From positions 1 through 15,135 of the forward strand of contig JAPUES010000126.1 of the NCBI GenBank assembly GCA_027492445.1: a stretch of DNA of 15,135 nucleotides, given 5' to 3'. A program made the translations under genes and the position numbers. Numbering within the stretch: position 1 is the first letter of the stretch; each line of letters opens with the position of its first letter. Positions 1 to 6,644 of this stretch are shown here, one piece after another. Under the pieces are notes generated by a model that did not search any database, had not been told where the DNA came from, and saw only the letters and a program-made list of their open reading frames with translations. This DNA is from Sporomusaceae bacterium (GTDB taxonomy: Bacteria > Bacillota > Negativicutes > DSM-13327).

Positions 1-474
1 GTTCCTAAAGCTAACTTTATTGATAAGCAAGATTATTTTGTTTTAAAACAATCTGAAATGAAAGATTTTAAAATGATTAATAAAAATATTAGTGAATTTG
101 TAAGCTCTTTAATTGTTATAACAGAGTTAGGTTTTGAAAAGATTTGTAAGTATTTAAGTATGCCAGATAAGCTTTGTTTATTTCCTAAGATAGTTAAAGA
201 GAATCTCTCAAATAATGTCCCAATGTTAGATATAAAATGGAAAAAAGAAGTAAGGACAAATGTACCAGAGAATCATTTAATTCAAGATTGGATAGCTGAA
301 ATAAAACGAAAAGTAGTAACATTTGAAGAATTATTAAAAATTTATAATCGGTACAATACAGAGGAAGGGCAGGAAGGGGTAAAATATGCTTTAAAAATTA
401 TAAGTGCTGAGATATGGGGACACACTAGTGAATTGCTAAAACAAAAATATAATTTAATAGATAAACACGTATAG
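1..474 (+). CDS. 3' end of an unrecognised gene (partial)
   Basis: The reading frame is open from the first base, so the gene begins before the window; 157 residues are visible, ending at TAG 472-474 with two TGA codons right behind it. The ATG at 58 has no ribosome binding site and is probably internal. The visible part is Lys/Glu-rich, mostly helical in character, without membrane segments, and ends in a segment around 'AEIWGHTSELLKQKYN'. I do not recognise a family. In lambda-type order the large terminase subunit should stand just before the gpW-like gene, but this C-terminus lacks anything I can match to a terminase nuclease domain. It may be an accessory gene inserted between terminase and portal, or a divergent packaging protein. 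The terminator-like hairpin at 480-508 separates it from the head genes. Confidence 0.7.
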   Translation, partial: VPKANFIDKQDYFVLKQSEMKDFKMINKNISEFVSSLIVITELGFEKICKYLSMPDKLCLFPKIVKENLSNNVPMLDIKWKKEVRTNVPENHLIQDWIAEIKRKVVTFEELLKIYNRYNTEEGQEGVKYALKIISAEIWGHTSELLKQKYNLIDKHV

Positions 475-479
475 TGATG

Positions 480-508
480 AAGGACAGTCTAGAAATAGGC
501 TGTCTTTT
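480..508 (+). terminator. Terminator-like hairpin between upstream gene and head operon
   Basis: Arms 480-491 and 496-507 pair over 12 bp, including two G-U pairs, around a GAAA tetraloop (492-495), and are followed by TTTTCTT. The stem, GNRA loop and T-rich tail fit a Rho-independent terminator for the upstream gene. The next gene starts only about 30 bp downstream and no promoter is obvious in between, so late transcription must either read through it (partial termination or antitermination) or use it as an mRNA processing or stability element. Confidence 0.6.
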
Positions 509-539
509 CTTATGCTTATTTTAGAAAGAAGGTGCAAAA

Positions 540-746
540 ATGTCTAATATTCAAGAGGAAAGATTAAAAAACTATATATCAGCAGAAAAAAAAGCCTTGG
601 AATCTCAAGAATATCAAGTTAATGGACAGCGAACCAAAAGGGCTGACCTAAGTCAAATATCAACAGGTATTAATGATTTATTATCAACCGGAGCTGGTGG
701 TAGCTCTTTTGGTAGGTCAAAAAGAATTATTTTAAGAGATTTGTGA
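540..746 (+). CDS. gpW-like head-tail joining protein
   Basis: This 68-residue protein has the size and position of lambda gpW, which plugs the portal after DNA packaging and forms the platform for the connector. The layout fits: a helical N-terminus (residues 1-20), a short turn-containing middle around 'YQVNGQRTKRADLSQIS', a second helix, and a Gly/Ser- and Arg-rich end. A clear ribosome site (GAAGGTG, 528-534) lies 5 nt before the ATG. It is the first gene after the hairpin, and the portal gene starts 12 bp after its stop. Identification rests on size, helix-hairpin-helix pattern and position directly before a lambda-type portal; residue identity with gpW is low. A related small family of unknown role is the alternative. 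Confidence 0.6.
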   Translation: MSNIQEERLKNYISAEKKALESQEYQVNGQRTKRADLSQISTGINDLLSTGAGGSSFGRSKRIILRDL

Positions 747-758
747 GGTAAATAAATT

Positions 759-2369
759 ATGGGTAAAAAACGTAACAAGCAAAAAGCAAGATTACCAACA
801 AAACCAATTTCAAATATTCCTGATATAGCTAGGAAAGTTGTTAATACCGGATACTCAGAGAGTGGTGCAAGCTTCAAAAAAGGAAGTTTAGCAGGTTGGA
901 ATCCAATAAAAAGCAGTCCACAGTCTGATATTGATGTTAATTTAAAAACATTAAGGGCAAGAAGTGCTGACTTAGTTACTAGCTATCCAATTGCTTCATC
1001 AGCTATAAATACATCAAGAACAAATGTTATTGGTGCAGGGTTAAAGATAAGCCCTAAACCTAAATACAAAATACTTGATATATCAGCTGAAAAAGCAGAA
1101 AAATGGTCACAATTAGTCAAAGAAGAGTTTGATTTGTGGGCCGGTAGTAAACATGCGGATTTATTTAAGAAAAACAGTTGGTACGATTTACAAGATATTG
1201 CTTATCAATGTTATTTGATAGATGGTGATAGTTTTGCGGTCTTTAAATACAGAGAATCTAATCAAGCCATGCCCTATTCGTTAAGAATACAGCTAGTCGA
1301 GGCAAGTCGAATTTCAAGTCCCGGGCAGGAAAACTTCTTTGGATTTAATGGCTTGATAAAAAATCAGGATAACGGTAATCGAATCGTTAATGGTATTGAA
1401 ATTGACAGCGATGGCGCTGTTGTAGCCTATTGGATATGCAATAGATATCCGTATGATCCAACTAATTATCAATCAGCAAAGTGGGTAAGAGTCGAGGCGT
1501 TTGGGAAAATATCGGGTATGCCGAATATGCTTCAAATTTGCCATGATGATAGACCGGAGCAATATAGAGGAGTTCCTTATTTAGCACCGGTAATTGAGGT
1601 TTTAAAACAAGTTGGTAGATATACTGAAGCCGAACTTACTTCAGCAATTATTAAGTCGTTTTTTACGTTGATTTTTCAAGAGAAGATTGCTTCAGTTGGT
1701 GGTTTTCCAATTGCGGAAGCAGTTAACCCTGAAGATAGAATTGCAATAAGTGAAAATGATTTTAATTTAGGACCGGGTAGTATGAATGTATTACCACCAG
1801 GTTATGAAGTGGCAACAGTAGATCCGGGACGGAGCCTATCTACTTATGAGGCTTTTAGTAATACTCTTATTAAGCAAATAGGAGCTACGTTAGAGCAACC
1901 TTATGAAGTGTTAACTAAAGCTTTTAACTCAAGCTATTCAGCATCGAGAGCTGCACTACTTCAAGCTTGGTCGGCATATAAGATTCGCAGGATATGGTTT
2001 AGTCGTGATTTTTGTCAGCCTTGCTATGAAGCTTGGTTAACAGAGGCAATAGCTTTAGGAAGAATAGAGGCTCCAGGCTTTTTTGACGATCCATTAATTA
2101 AAAAAGCTTGGTGTAATGCAGACTGGTATGGACCTGTAATGGGTGTGTTAGATCCAGTGAAGGAAGTTCAAGCCTCAGCTATGCGCGTTCAATGTGGTAT
2201 TAGCACAAGGGAAAAAGAATCAGCTGAAATGACAGGAACGAGCTTTGATGAAAATATCGAAAGATTGGCAGTTGAGCAAAAAAGAATGGACGAACTTAAT
2301 ATTAAAAGAGTTATTCCAAGCTCACTTAGTATTGAGGAAGACTTAAAGAAAGGAGTGGGAGATAGCTAA
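759..2369 (+). CDS. Portal protein (lambda gpB type)
   Basis: The 536-residue product matches the lambda-family portal (Phage_portal_2). Portals form the ring at one capsid vertex through which DNA enters and leaves. Diagnostic segments are the N-terminal block near residues 62-100 ('LRARSADLVTSYPIASSAI' then 'NVIGAGLKISP'), the mid-protein 'RGVPYLAPVIEVLKQ' near residue 270, and the C-terminal 'QPYEVLTKAFNSSYSASRAA' near 380-400, which corresponds to the conserved YSSaRaall motif of this family. Length is normal for the family. The start is ATG with GAGG at 745-748, overlapping the gpW-like stop. The stop overlaps the protease start by one base (TAATG), so the two are probably translationally coupled. 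Confidence 0.93.
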   Translation: MGKKRNKQKARLPTKPISNIPDIARKVVNTGYSESGASFKKGSLAGWNPIKSSPQSDIDVNLKTLRARSADLVTSYPIASSAINTSRTNVIGAGLKISPKPKYKILDISAEKAEKWSQLVKEEFDLWAGSKHADLFKKNSWYDLQDIAYQCYLIDGDSFAVFKYRESNQAMPYSLRIQLVEASRISSPGQENFFGFNGLIKNQDNGNRIVNGIEIDSDGAVVAYWICNRYPYDPTNYQSAKWVRVEAFGKISGMPNMLQICHDDRPEQYRGVPYLAPVIEVLKQVGRYTEAELTSAIIKSFFTLIFQEKIASVGGFPIAEAVNPEDRIAISENDFNLGPGSMNVLPPGYEVATVDPGRSLSTYEAFSNTLIKQIGATLEQPYEVLTKAFNSSYSASRAALLQAWSAYKIRRIWFSRDFCQPCYEAWLTEAIALGRIEAPGFFDDPLIKKAWCNADWYGPVMGVLDPVKEVQASAMRVQCGISTREKESAEMTGTSFDENIERLAVEQKRMDELNIKRVIPSSLSIEEDLKKGVGDS

Positions 2370-3466
2370 TGTTTTGGAATTTTAAGAACTCAAAAGATGA
2401 TTCAGTTAATATTGAGCTAAGAATAAGTGGTGAAATTGTAGATGATGGTAGCGCGTGGCTTTATGAATGGCTTGATATTCCGGCATCTTCTCCGAATAAT
2501 TTCAGGCAAGAACTTGAAAAATATTCAGGGAAAAACATAGATGTATGGATTGATTCATGGGGTGGTGATGTAACAGCAGCAGCCGGGATTTATAATGCAC
2601 TAAAAGAGCATAAAGGAACTGTCAATGTAAAAATTGATGGCAAGGCTGTTTCAGCGGCATCTGTAATTGCTATGGCTGGTGATAATATTCAAATGTCGCC
2701 AGTGGGATTTATGATGATTCATAACCCTTGGACAAACGTTAGTGGTGAAGCGAAGGATATGCGCAAAGTGGCTGATACACTCGATGTTATTAAAGATACC
2801 ATTATGAATGCATATCAGCTTAAAACGGGTAAATCTCGTGATGAAATTTCTAAAATGATGGATGATGAAACATATATGAGTGCACAAACTGCGAAAAATG
2901 AAGGATTTATTAACGAAATTTTGTATGTAGACGATAAGCAATCTACTAATATTGAAAATTCATTTAATTTTAATAGGTTGTCAATTCAAAATAGTGCTTC
3001 ATCGTCAGTTAGAAAATTCATCGAAAATAATAAAGAAAAATTACAAAAAGAGGGTGCAAAAAATATGATAGAAACAGTTCAGGACCTACAAAAAGAATAT
3101 CCTGATTTAGTAAATCAGATAACTGAAACAGGTATTAAAAATGAAAGAGCAAGAATTAGCGAGTTAGACGCCTTAAATGACGGTAGTCCGGCAGTTGCTG
3201 ATATTATCAGTGAGGCAAAAAACAGTGGTAAAAAGGCTGCTGAAATTAAAGCTTTTGTTGATATTTGCAAAAAGCATAATACTTCAAAGGAGCCAGCTAC
3301 TGAAAACAAAGGAGCCGAACAATTTAAAAATATTATAATTGATAATAAAAAATCCGGTGCTGATAATATTTTAGGAAATGCTGATGGCAATGATAGTTCG
3401 GCTAATGATGCTGCTGATATGGCTTTTATGGCCAACGCAATCAATAAGAAATTAGGGGTGAAGTAA
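2369..3466 (+). CDS. ClpP-type prohead maturation protease with C-terminal scaffold region
   Basis: A 365-residue head protease of the ClpP (S14) type. Visible landmarks: 'DSWGGDVTAAAGIYNALK' (62-79, oxyanion-strand Gly-Gly), 'GKAVSAASVIAMAGD' (91-105) with the likely nucleophile Ser95, 'MMIHNPW' (115-121) with His118, and the acidic stretch 165-167 before 'TYMSAQTA' that should supply the Asp. The protease domain ends near residue 190. A linker and a charged, helical C-terminal part (about 215-365) follow, rich in Lys, Glu, Asn and Ala, as expected for a scaffold. Such proteases process scaffold and capsid proteins inside the prohead. A strong ribosome site (AAAGGAGTGGGAG) precedes the ATG, which overlaps the portal stop by one base. 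The internal start at 3065 is listed separately. Confidence 0.92.
   Translation: MFWNFKNSKDDSVNIELRISGEIVDDGSAWLYEWLDIPASSPNNFRQELEKYSGKNIDVWIDSWGGDVTAAAGIYNALKEHKGTVNVKIDGKAVSAASVIAMAGDNIQMSPVGFMMIHNPWTNVSGEAKDMRKVADTLDVIKDTIMNAYQLKTGKSRDEISKMMDDETYMSAQTAKNEGFINEILYVDDKQSTNIENSFNFNRLSIQNSASSSVRKFIENNKEKLQKEGAKNMIETVQDLQKEYPDLVNQITETGIKNERARISELDALNDGSPAVADIISEAKNSGKKAAEIKAFVDICKKHNTSKEPATENKGAEQFKNIIIDNKKSGADNILGNADGNDSSANDAADMAFMANAINKKLGVK
3050..3067 (+). promoter_or_regulatory. Internal ribosome binding site for a scaffold start
   Basis: GAGGGTG (3050-3056) stands 8 nt before an in-frame ATG (3065-3067) inside the protease gene. The arrangement GGTGCAAAAA..ATG is almost the same as the site used by the gpW-like gene (GGTGCAAAAATG at 531-542). 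In-frame purine-rich stretches are common in AT-rich genes, but the match in motif and spacing is unusually good. Confidence 0.65.
3065..3466 (+). CDS. Probable internal-start scaffold protein (Nu3-like), nested in protease gene
   Basis: Starting at codon 233 of the protease gene, this nested product would be 133 residues, sharing frame and stop with the protease. In lambda the scaffold Nu3 is made in exactly this way, from an internal start within protease gene C. The predicted product is highly charged and helical at the N-terminus (residues 1-75) and has an Asp/Asn/Ser-rich linker before a short helical end 'ADMAFMANAINKKLG'. A C-terminal helix that contacts capsid protein is typical of scaffolds. 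Seen directly: frame, start codon and ribosome site. Inferred: that it is translated and acts as a scaffold. No separate scaffold gene exists between portal and capsid genes, which supports the need for this product. Confidence 0.62.
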   Translation: MIETVQDLQKEYPDLVNQITETGIKNERARISELDALNDGSPAVADIISEAKNSGKKAAEIKAFVDICKKHNTSKEPATENKGAEQFKNIIIDNKKSGADNILGNADGNDSSANDAADMAFMANAINKKLGVK

Positions 3467-3467
3467 T

Positions 3468-3833
3468 ATGAGTGAATTAGTAAGAGACGTAGGTGCTACA
3501 GAGTATGACGGTTTATGTGGTGGACACGGTAAAATGTTAAAAAATATTGAGATTCCATCCGGTCAAGGGATTCTTAAAAAAGGAACAGTACTTGGAAAAG
3601 TAACAAGTACAAGTAAGTATATTAAATGTCTAAGTACGGCGGTAGATGGTAGCCAAGCTGCTAAAGCTGTATTAGCGTATGATGTTGATGCTACTTCAAG
3701 TGATGTTGTAGCTACAGCAATTTGGAAAGGAACAGTTAACCGTGAAAAGTTAATAGTTAGTTCCCCGGACACAGCGGAAACGCATGAAGATAATTTAAGA
3801 AATGTTGGTATTTTACTAACTTCTCAAAAATAA
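3468..3833 (+). CDS. Head decoration protein (lambda gpD-like)
   Basis: A 121-residue protein with the gpD pattern: a flexible N-terminus (about 25 residues), then a compact beta-rich body with 'GTVLGKV' near residue 40, 'AKAVLAYDVDATSSD' near 65-80, a strand pair carrying 'WKGTVNREKL', and the C-terminal 'LRNVGILL'. In lambda, trimers of gpD clamp the expanded capsid lattice and stabilise it. Its place between protease and major capsid genes is the same as in lambda. The ATG lies one base after the protease stop, with an AGGGGTGAAG ribosome site at the end of the protease gene. Length is slightly above lambda gpD (110). Confidence 0.88.
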   Translation: MSELVRDVGATEYDGLCGGHGKMLKNIEIPSGQGILKKGTVLGKVTSTSKYIKCLSTAVDGSQAAKAVLAYDVDATSSDVVATAIWKGTVNREKLIVSSPDTAETHEDNLRNVGILLTSQK

Positions 3834-3855
3834 TAAAAGTGGAGAGTGATTATAA

Positions 3856-4908
3856 ATGGGTTTAAATTTAAATGATACATATACAATGCTACAGGTGTTA
3901 GCACAAACTTATCCCCCAACTACTTTGTTGAGGGATACTTTTTTTCCGGAAGTAGTAACTTCGCCAACAAATAAAGTTTTAATGGACTATAAAAAAGGCG
4001 GACGTGAATTAGCACCGTTTATCGTTAAAGGCAGTAAAGGAGCTAATGTTGCACGCGGTGGCTTTGTAACGAAAGAATACGAACCACCGATGATGGCACC
4101 AAAAAGACCTATTTCAATTAGCGACTTAGAAAAACGTAGCTTTAATGAAAATATTTTTACAACTATTACACCGGAGCAAAGAGCTATGAAAATGCGCGCA
4201 GACGATTTGGCGGATTTAGTTGATATGAATACTCGTCGCGTAGAATGGATGTGCGCTGAATTATTAACTAAAGGTCAAATTGTTGTAAAAGGCTATGCTG
4301 ATGATGGCAAAACCGCAATTCAAGATACTATTACTTATGCAGATTGGGATCAAAAACTTATTTTAAGTGGCTCTGATGTATGGACTAATACTGCATCAGA
4401 TATTTATGGTCAATTACAAGAAGGCTCAAAAGTAGTAGCAAGAAATTCCGGTCGTGTTCCTGAGGTTGCTATTGCTAGTTATGCAACTTGCGGAAGAATA
4501 CTGAAAAATGCCAGCATCATGGAGTTTTTAATGGTGCCAAATGCGCAAAACTTATCCTTAATGAGTATTCAACCTAAAATAATTACTTCCGGGGTTACTA
4601 GAATTGGTTATATCCAATCCTTAAACCTTGAAATTTACGCTTACGATGGTATTTATACCGATGAAACAGGAACTATTCAGCAGTATATTCCTGACGGCTA
4701 CTTTATCATGGGTGTAAAAGGTAGAGGCAAACAAGTATGTGCAGCAATCACGCAGTTAGAACAAGGAACATTTAAAACGTATGAAGGTCAAAATGTGCCG
4801 AAGGTTTGGAATGACGAAGATAGCGATACTCAAATGATTAGAGTAGCTAGCAAATGTATTCCAAAACCTGAGTATATTAACGATTGGTACACTATCAAAG
4901 CATATTAA
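3856..4908 (+). CDS. Major capsid protein (lambda gpE family)
   Basis: The 350-residue product fits the Phage_cap_E family, which has the HK97 fold and forms the icosahedral shell. Family landmarks are 'DYKKGGRELAPFIVKGSKG' in the N-terminal arm, 'FVTKEYEPPMMAPKRPIS' near residues 70-90, 'TPEQRAM' near 110, and 'NTRRVEWMCAELLTKGQI' near 125-142, which matches the conserved RR-EW-aaeiL-tG block. Lambda gpE is 341 residues, so length is normal. A GGAGAGTGAT ribosome site at 3841-3850 precedes the ATG, 22 bp after the decoration gene stop. Its codon use includes more GC-containing Arg and Gly codons than neighbouring genes, as is often seen in the most highly expressed virion gene. Confidence 0.94.
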   Translation: MGLNLNDTYTMLQVLAQTYPPTTLLRDTFFPEVVTSPTNKVLMDYKKGGRELAPFIVKGSKGANVARGGFVTKEYEPPMMAPKRPISISDLEKRSFNENIFTTITPEQRAMKMRADDLADLVDMNTRRVEWMCAELLTKGQIVVKGYADDGKTAIQDTITYADWDQKLILSGSDVWTNTASDIYGQLQEGSKVVARNSGRVPEVAIASYATCGRILKNASIMEFLMVPNAQNLSLMSIQPKIITSGVTRIGYIQSLNLEIYAYDGIYTDETGTIQQYIPDGYFIMGVKGRGKQVCAAITQLEQGTFKTYEGQNVPKVWNDEDSDTQMIRVASKCIPKPEYINDWYTIKAY

Positions 4909-4930
4909 TTAAAGAGGAGAGATTAAATAT

Positions 4931-5236
4931 ATGAAATTAATTGTTAGGAAATTTAAAGTAAAGCATGATGGTAAATTCTACTCAGTAAATGACGTTATTG
5001 TTATTGACAGAGAGCGCGGTCAAAAGTTAATTGATGAAAATGATGGAGCTTTGGAGTTAATATCTGATGAAGACGAAGAGTCTTTAGAAAACAACCCTAA
5101 TGATGGTGCAGATAACAAGAATAGCAAAACATCTCGAAAAAATTCTAAAAAAGACGCGGATAATGGTGAAGACAATCCTGATGATGGTGCAGAGAATAAA
5201 TTGCCGGGTATTAATCCTGAAAATTTAGTAAAGTAA
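4931..5236 (+). CDS. Small protein with folded head domain and acidic repeat tail
   Basis: This 101-residue protein has two parts. Residues 1-46 form a compact strand-rich domain ('KFKVKHDGKFYSVNDVIVID', then a helix around 'GQKLIDEND'), a pattern common in small proteins next to phage capsid genes. Residues 47-101 are low-complexity, rich in Asp, Glu, Asn, Lys, Ser, and contain a repeated unit, 'NPNDGADNK' (55-63) and 'NPDDGAENK' (82-90). Position after the capsid gene matches lambda FI, which assists packaging and also has an acidic, repetitive character, but sequence similarity to FI is not evident. A GAGGAGAGA ribosome site precedes the ATG. Function is unknown; a capsid-associated or packaging accessory role is inferred from position only. 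Confidence 0.8.
   Translation: MKLIVRKFKVKHDGKFYSVNDVIVIDRERGQKLIDENDGALELISDEDEESLENNPNDGADNKNSKTSRKNSKKDADNGEDNPDDGAENKLPGINPENLVK
5095..5206 (+). repeat. Two-copy repeat in the acidic tail
   Basis: The DNA around 5095-5120 (CCTAATGATGGTGCAGATAA) recurs at 5176-5200 as CCTGATGATGGTGCAGAGAA, encoding 'NPNDGADNK' and 'NPDDGAENK'. The copies lie about 81 bp apart and differ by a few substitutions. They probably arose from a local duplication in a disordered tail. Confidence 0.6.
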
Positions 5237-5246
5237 GGTGATTAAT

Positions 5247-5567
5247 ATGTCATTAAAAGATATTATAAAAAATGACGTGGAAAACATCTTTTTAAATACC
5301 GAAGAATTTGCGGAGCTAATAACTTATAATGGCCATGAAATTAAGGCGGTACCGAATTTTAATGAGACAAATGAAAAAGGTAATAGTTTTTCTAGTGATT
5401 GCTTTTCAGATAAAGCGTTTTTCCTTGTATCAGAAAATGATGTAGCTGAACCTGTTGCCGGTGATATTATTATTTTTAAAAGTCAGCGCTGGCAGGTTAT
5501 TCGCTATACCCCTTGCCCTGGTATGAATACAGTTGAATGTATAAAGAATGAGGGAATAGGTATATGA
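5247..5567 (+). CDS. Head-tail connector protein (lambda gpFII-like)
   Basis: A protein of 106 residues from the ATG at 5247. A GTG at 5238 is also in frame, but it lies inside the ribosome site TAAGGTG (5234-5240), which is spaced 6 nt from the ATG, so I choose the ATG. The sequence follows the gpFII pattern: an N-terminal helix ('LKDIIKNDVENIF'), strands, and a C-terminal beta unit 'AGDIIIFKSQRWQVIRYTP', which matches the 'rrGDtltigeenfwVdrv' element of gpFII. Lambda gpFII (117 residues) attaches under gpW and forms the site where the tail docks. The stop overlaps the next start (ATGA at 5564-5567), indicating coupled translation. Confidence 0.7.
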   Translation: MSLKDIIKNDVENIFLNTEEFAELITYNGHEIKAVPNFNETNEKGNSFSSDCFSDKAFFLVSENDVAEPVAGDIIIFKSQRWQVIRYTPCPGMNTVECIKNEGIGI

Positions 5568-6154
5568 AGTTAGAAATTGGAGTTGAAACAGTTGACTATG
5601 CAACTCCTTTTTTAAAGCAAATGGCAAAAGAAAATCCAGACTGGATAAGAAAAGCTTTAAAATCAGCAGGTTGGTGGGCTCAAAGAGAAATAAAAAAAGG
5701 GATCCGCTCGGGTGCGCCGGGCGGTCAACCTTATGCAGCCTTTATGCCACCTAAACTTAGAAGAAGACTAGAAAAAGCAGGTGGAAATAATTTTTGGAAA
5801 AGTAAGCCACCACTTGGGAAACTAGCTAATGCTGTAGGGTATGAGTATAAAAATAATTCAGTAGCTATAGGATGGTTATCTTTATCAGCAGTATATCTTG
5901 GTACTAAAATTGAAAAAGGTTATACCAAAGATATAACTGAAAGAATGAGACATTTCTTTTTTAAAGCTAATGTGCCACTATCTAACAAGCCGATTATGGC
6001 GATACCGGCAAGACCGACCTATGGAATTATGAGAACTGTTCTTGCTCCTCAAACAGCAGGATATATTGAAGGTAAAATGTTAAGTTATTTAGCAAAAGGA
6101 AATCCTAATCCTATTAAGAAAAATCGCAAATATGTAGTGGTTGGTGGTAGTTAA
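5564..6154 (+). CDS. Tail completion / minor tail protein (lambda Z or Mu virion-morphogenesis type)
   Basis: A basic protein of 196 residues, close to lambda gpZ (192) in length and map position. An N-terminal helical region ('LKQMAKENPDWIRKALKSAGWWAQREIKKGI', seen over residues 16-46) leads into a Gly/Pro loop (SGAPGGQPY), an Arg/Lys-rich segment, a strand region ('SVAIGWLSLSAVYLGTKI'), and the C-terminal 'IPARPTYG' near 146-153. That last motif is common in phage virion morphogenesis and tail completion proteins, where it precedes a final helix. Such proteins cap the tail or act in head-tail joining. The start overlaps the previous stop (ATGA). The choice between Z-like and Mu G-like is not settled from sequence alone. 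Confidence 0.62.
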   Translation: MKLEIGVETVDYATPFLKQMAKENPDWIRKALKSAGWWAQREIKKGIRSGAPGGQPYAAFMPPKLRRRLEKAGGNNFWKSKPPLGKLANAVGYEYKNNSVAIGWLSLSAVYLGTKIEKGYTKDITERMRHFFFKANVPLSNKPIMAIPARPTYGIMRTVLAPQTAGYIEGKMLSYLAKGNPNPIKKNRKYVVVGGS

Positions 6155-6631
6155 ATGATTCCTACAATAAACGCATATCAGGTAATAGAAAAATGGCGTG
6201 ATAAATTGGCATCCAGTGAAAAGCTGGATGCTTTTTGTTTAGAAAAATACGGCAAAAGTTTTACTCTCTTTGTTGGAGCTGATGTAAAGTCGCTTCCGAA
6301 TGAAAATAATTGTCCGTTTATTATTATGATACCTTCGCAAAAAAGTGAAGGTGTTATGCATGAGGATTTACAAGTAACAATAACTTTAGTTTGGTCGATA
6401 TCCGGTAGAGAAAAATCGATCAATGGGAAAATAATAGAGATGAATAATGTTAGTGAACTTATGAAAATCGGTGAAATAATAGCTTTAGAAGTTGCTGAAA
6501 TAAATCCAAGTTATCCTATATCAAACTTAGATGTTGGATATGAGTATCTTGAATTTGGACTTCAAGCTAGAGGCAGAATGGATGCAACTATAAGAATTCC
6601 GGTAGTAATGGGTGCTAACATTGATTATTAA
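6155..6631 (+). CDS. Probable tail terminator protein (lambda gpU position)
   Basis: The 158-residue product starts directly after the previous stop, with no spacer and only a weak GGTGGTAG ribosome site, so translation is probably coupled. An N-terminal helix ('INAYQVIEKWRDKL') is followed by alternating strands and helices ('FIIMIPSQKSEG', 'QVTITLVWSISG', 'MKIGEIIALEVAEI') and a final strand ending 'ATIRIPVVMG'. This alpha/beta plan and the map position between the Z-like and tube genes agree with tail terminator proteins, which cap the tube and stop its growth. I recognise no exact family motif, so the assignment rests on synteny and size. A terminator-like hairpin lies inside the gene at 6209-6240. 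Confidence 0.5.
   Translation: MIPTINAYQVIEKWRDKLASSEKLDAFCLEKYGKSFTLFVGADVKSLPNENNCPFIIMIPSQKSEGVMHEDLQVTITLVWSISGREKSINGKIIEMNNVSELMKIGEIIALEVAEINPSYPISNLDVGYEYLEFGLQARGRMDATIRIPVVMGANIDY
6209..6240 (+). terminator. Terminator-like hairpin inside a coding sequence
   Basis: GCATCCAG (6209-6216) and CTGGATGC (6224-6231) pair perfectly over 8 bp around a 7-nt loop, followed by TTTTTGTTT. The structure has the form of an intrinsic terminator but lies near codons 19-29 of the putative tail terminator gene. Whether it acts in vivo is unknown. Confidence 0.45.
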
Positions 6632-6644
6632 GGGGGAATGAGAA

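Noticed and set aside
58..60. ATG as start of the first gene
   Set aside because: The frame is open through to base 1 and no ribosome site precedes the ATG, so the gene most likely begins outside the window.
653..877. Open frame on the - strand across the gpW-portal junction
   Set aside because: It opposes two well supported + strand genes, has no ribosome site and looks like an antisense shadow.
2651..2941. Open frame on the - strand within the protease gene
   Set aside because: It covers the conserved protease core on the opposite strand; its composition, rich in Ile, His, Cys, Phe, is that of an antisense translation.
3115..3444. Open frame of 109 codons on the - strand, hydrophobic product
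   Set aside because: It is the antisense of the charged scaffold region; Leu/Ile/Ser-rich translation is expected from reversed Lys/Glu/Asn codons, and there is no ribosome site.
5238..5240. GTG as start of the gpFII-like gene
   Set aside because: It lies inside the ribosome site TAAGGTG that serves the ATG at 5247. The same reasoning excludes GTG 11576 and GTG 12106.
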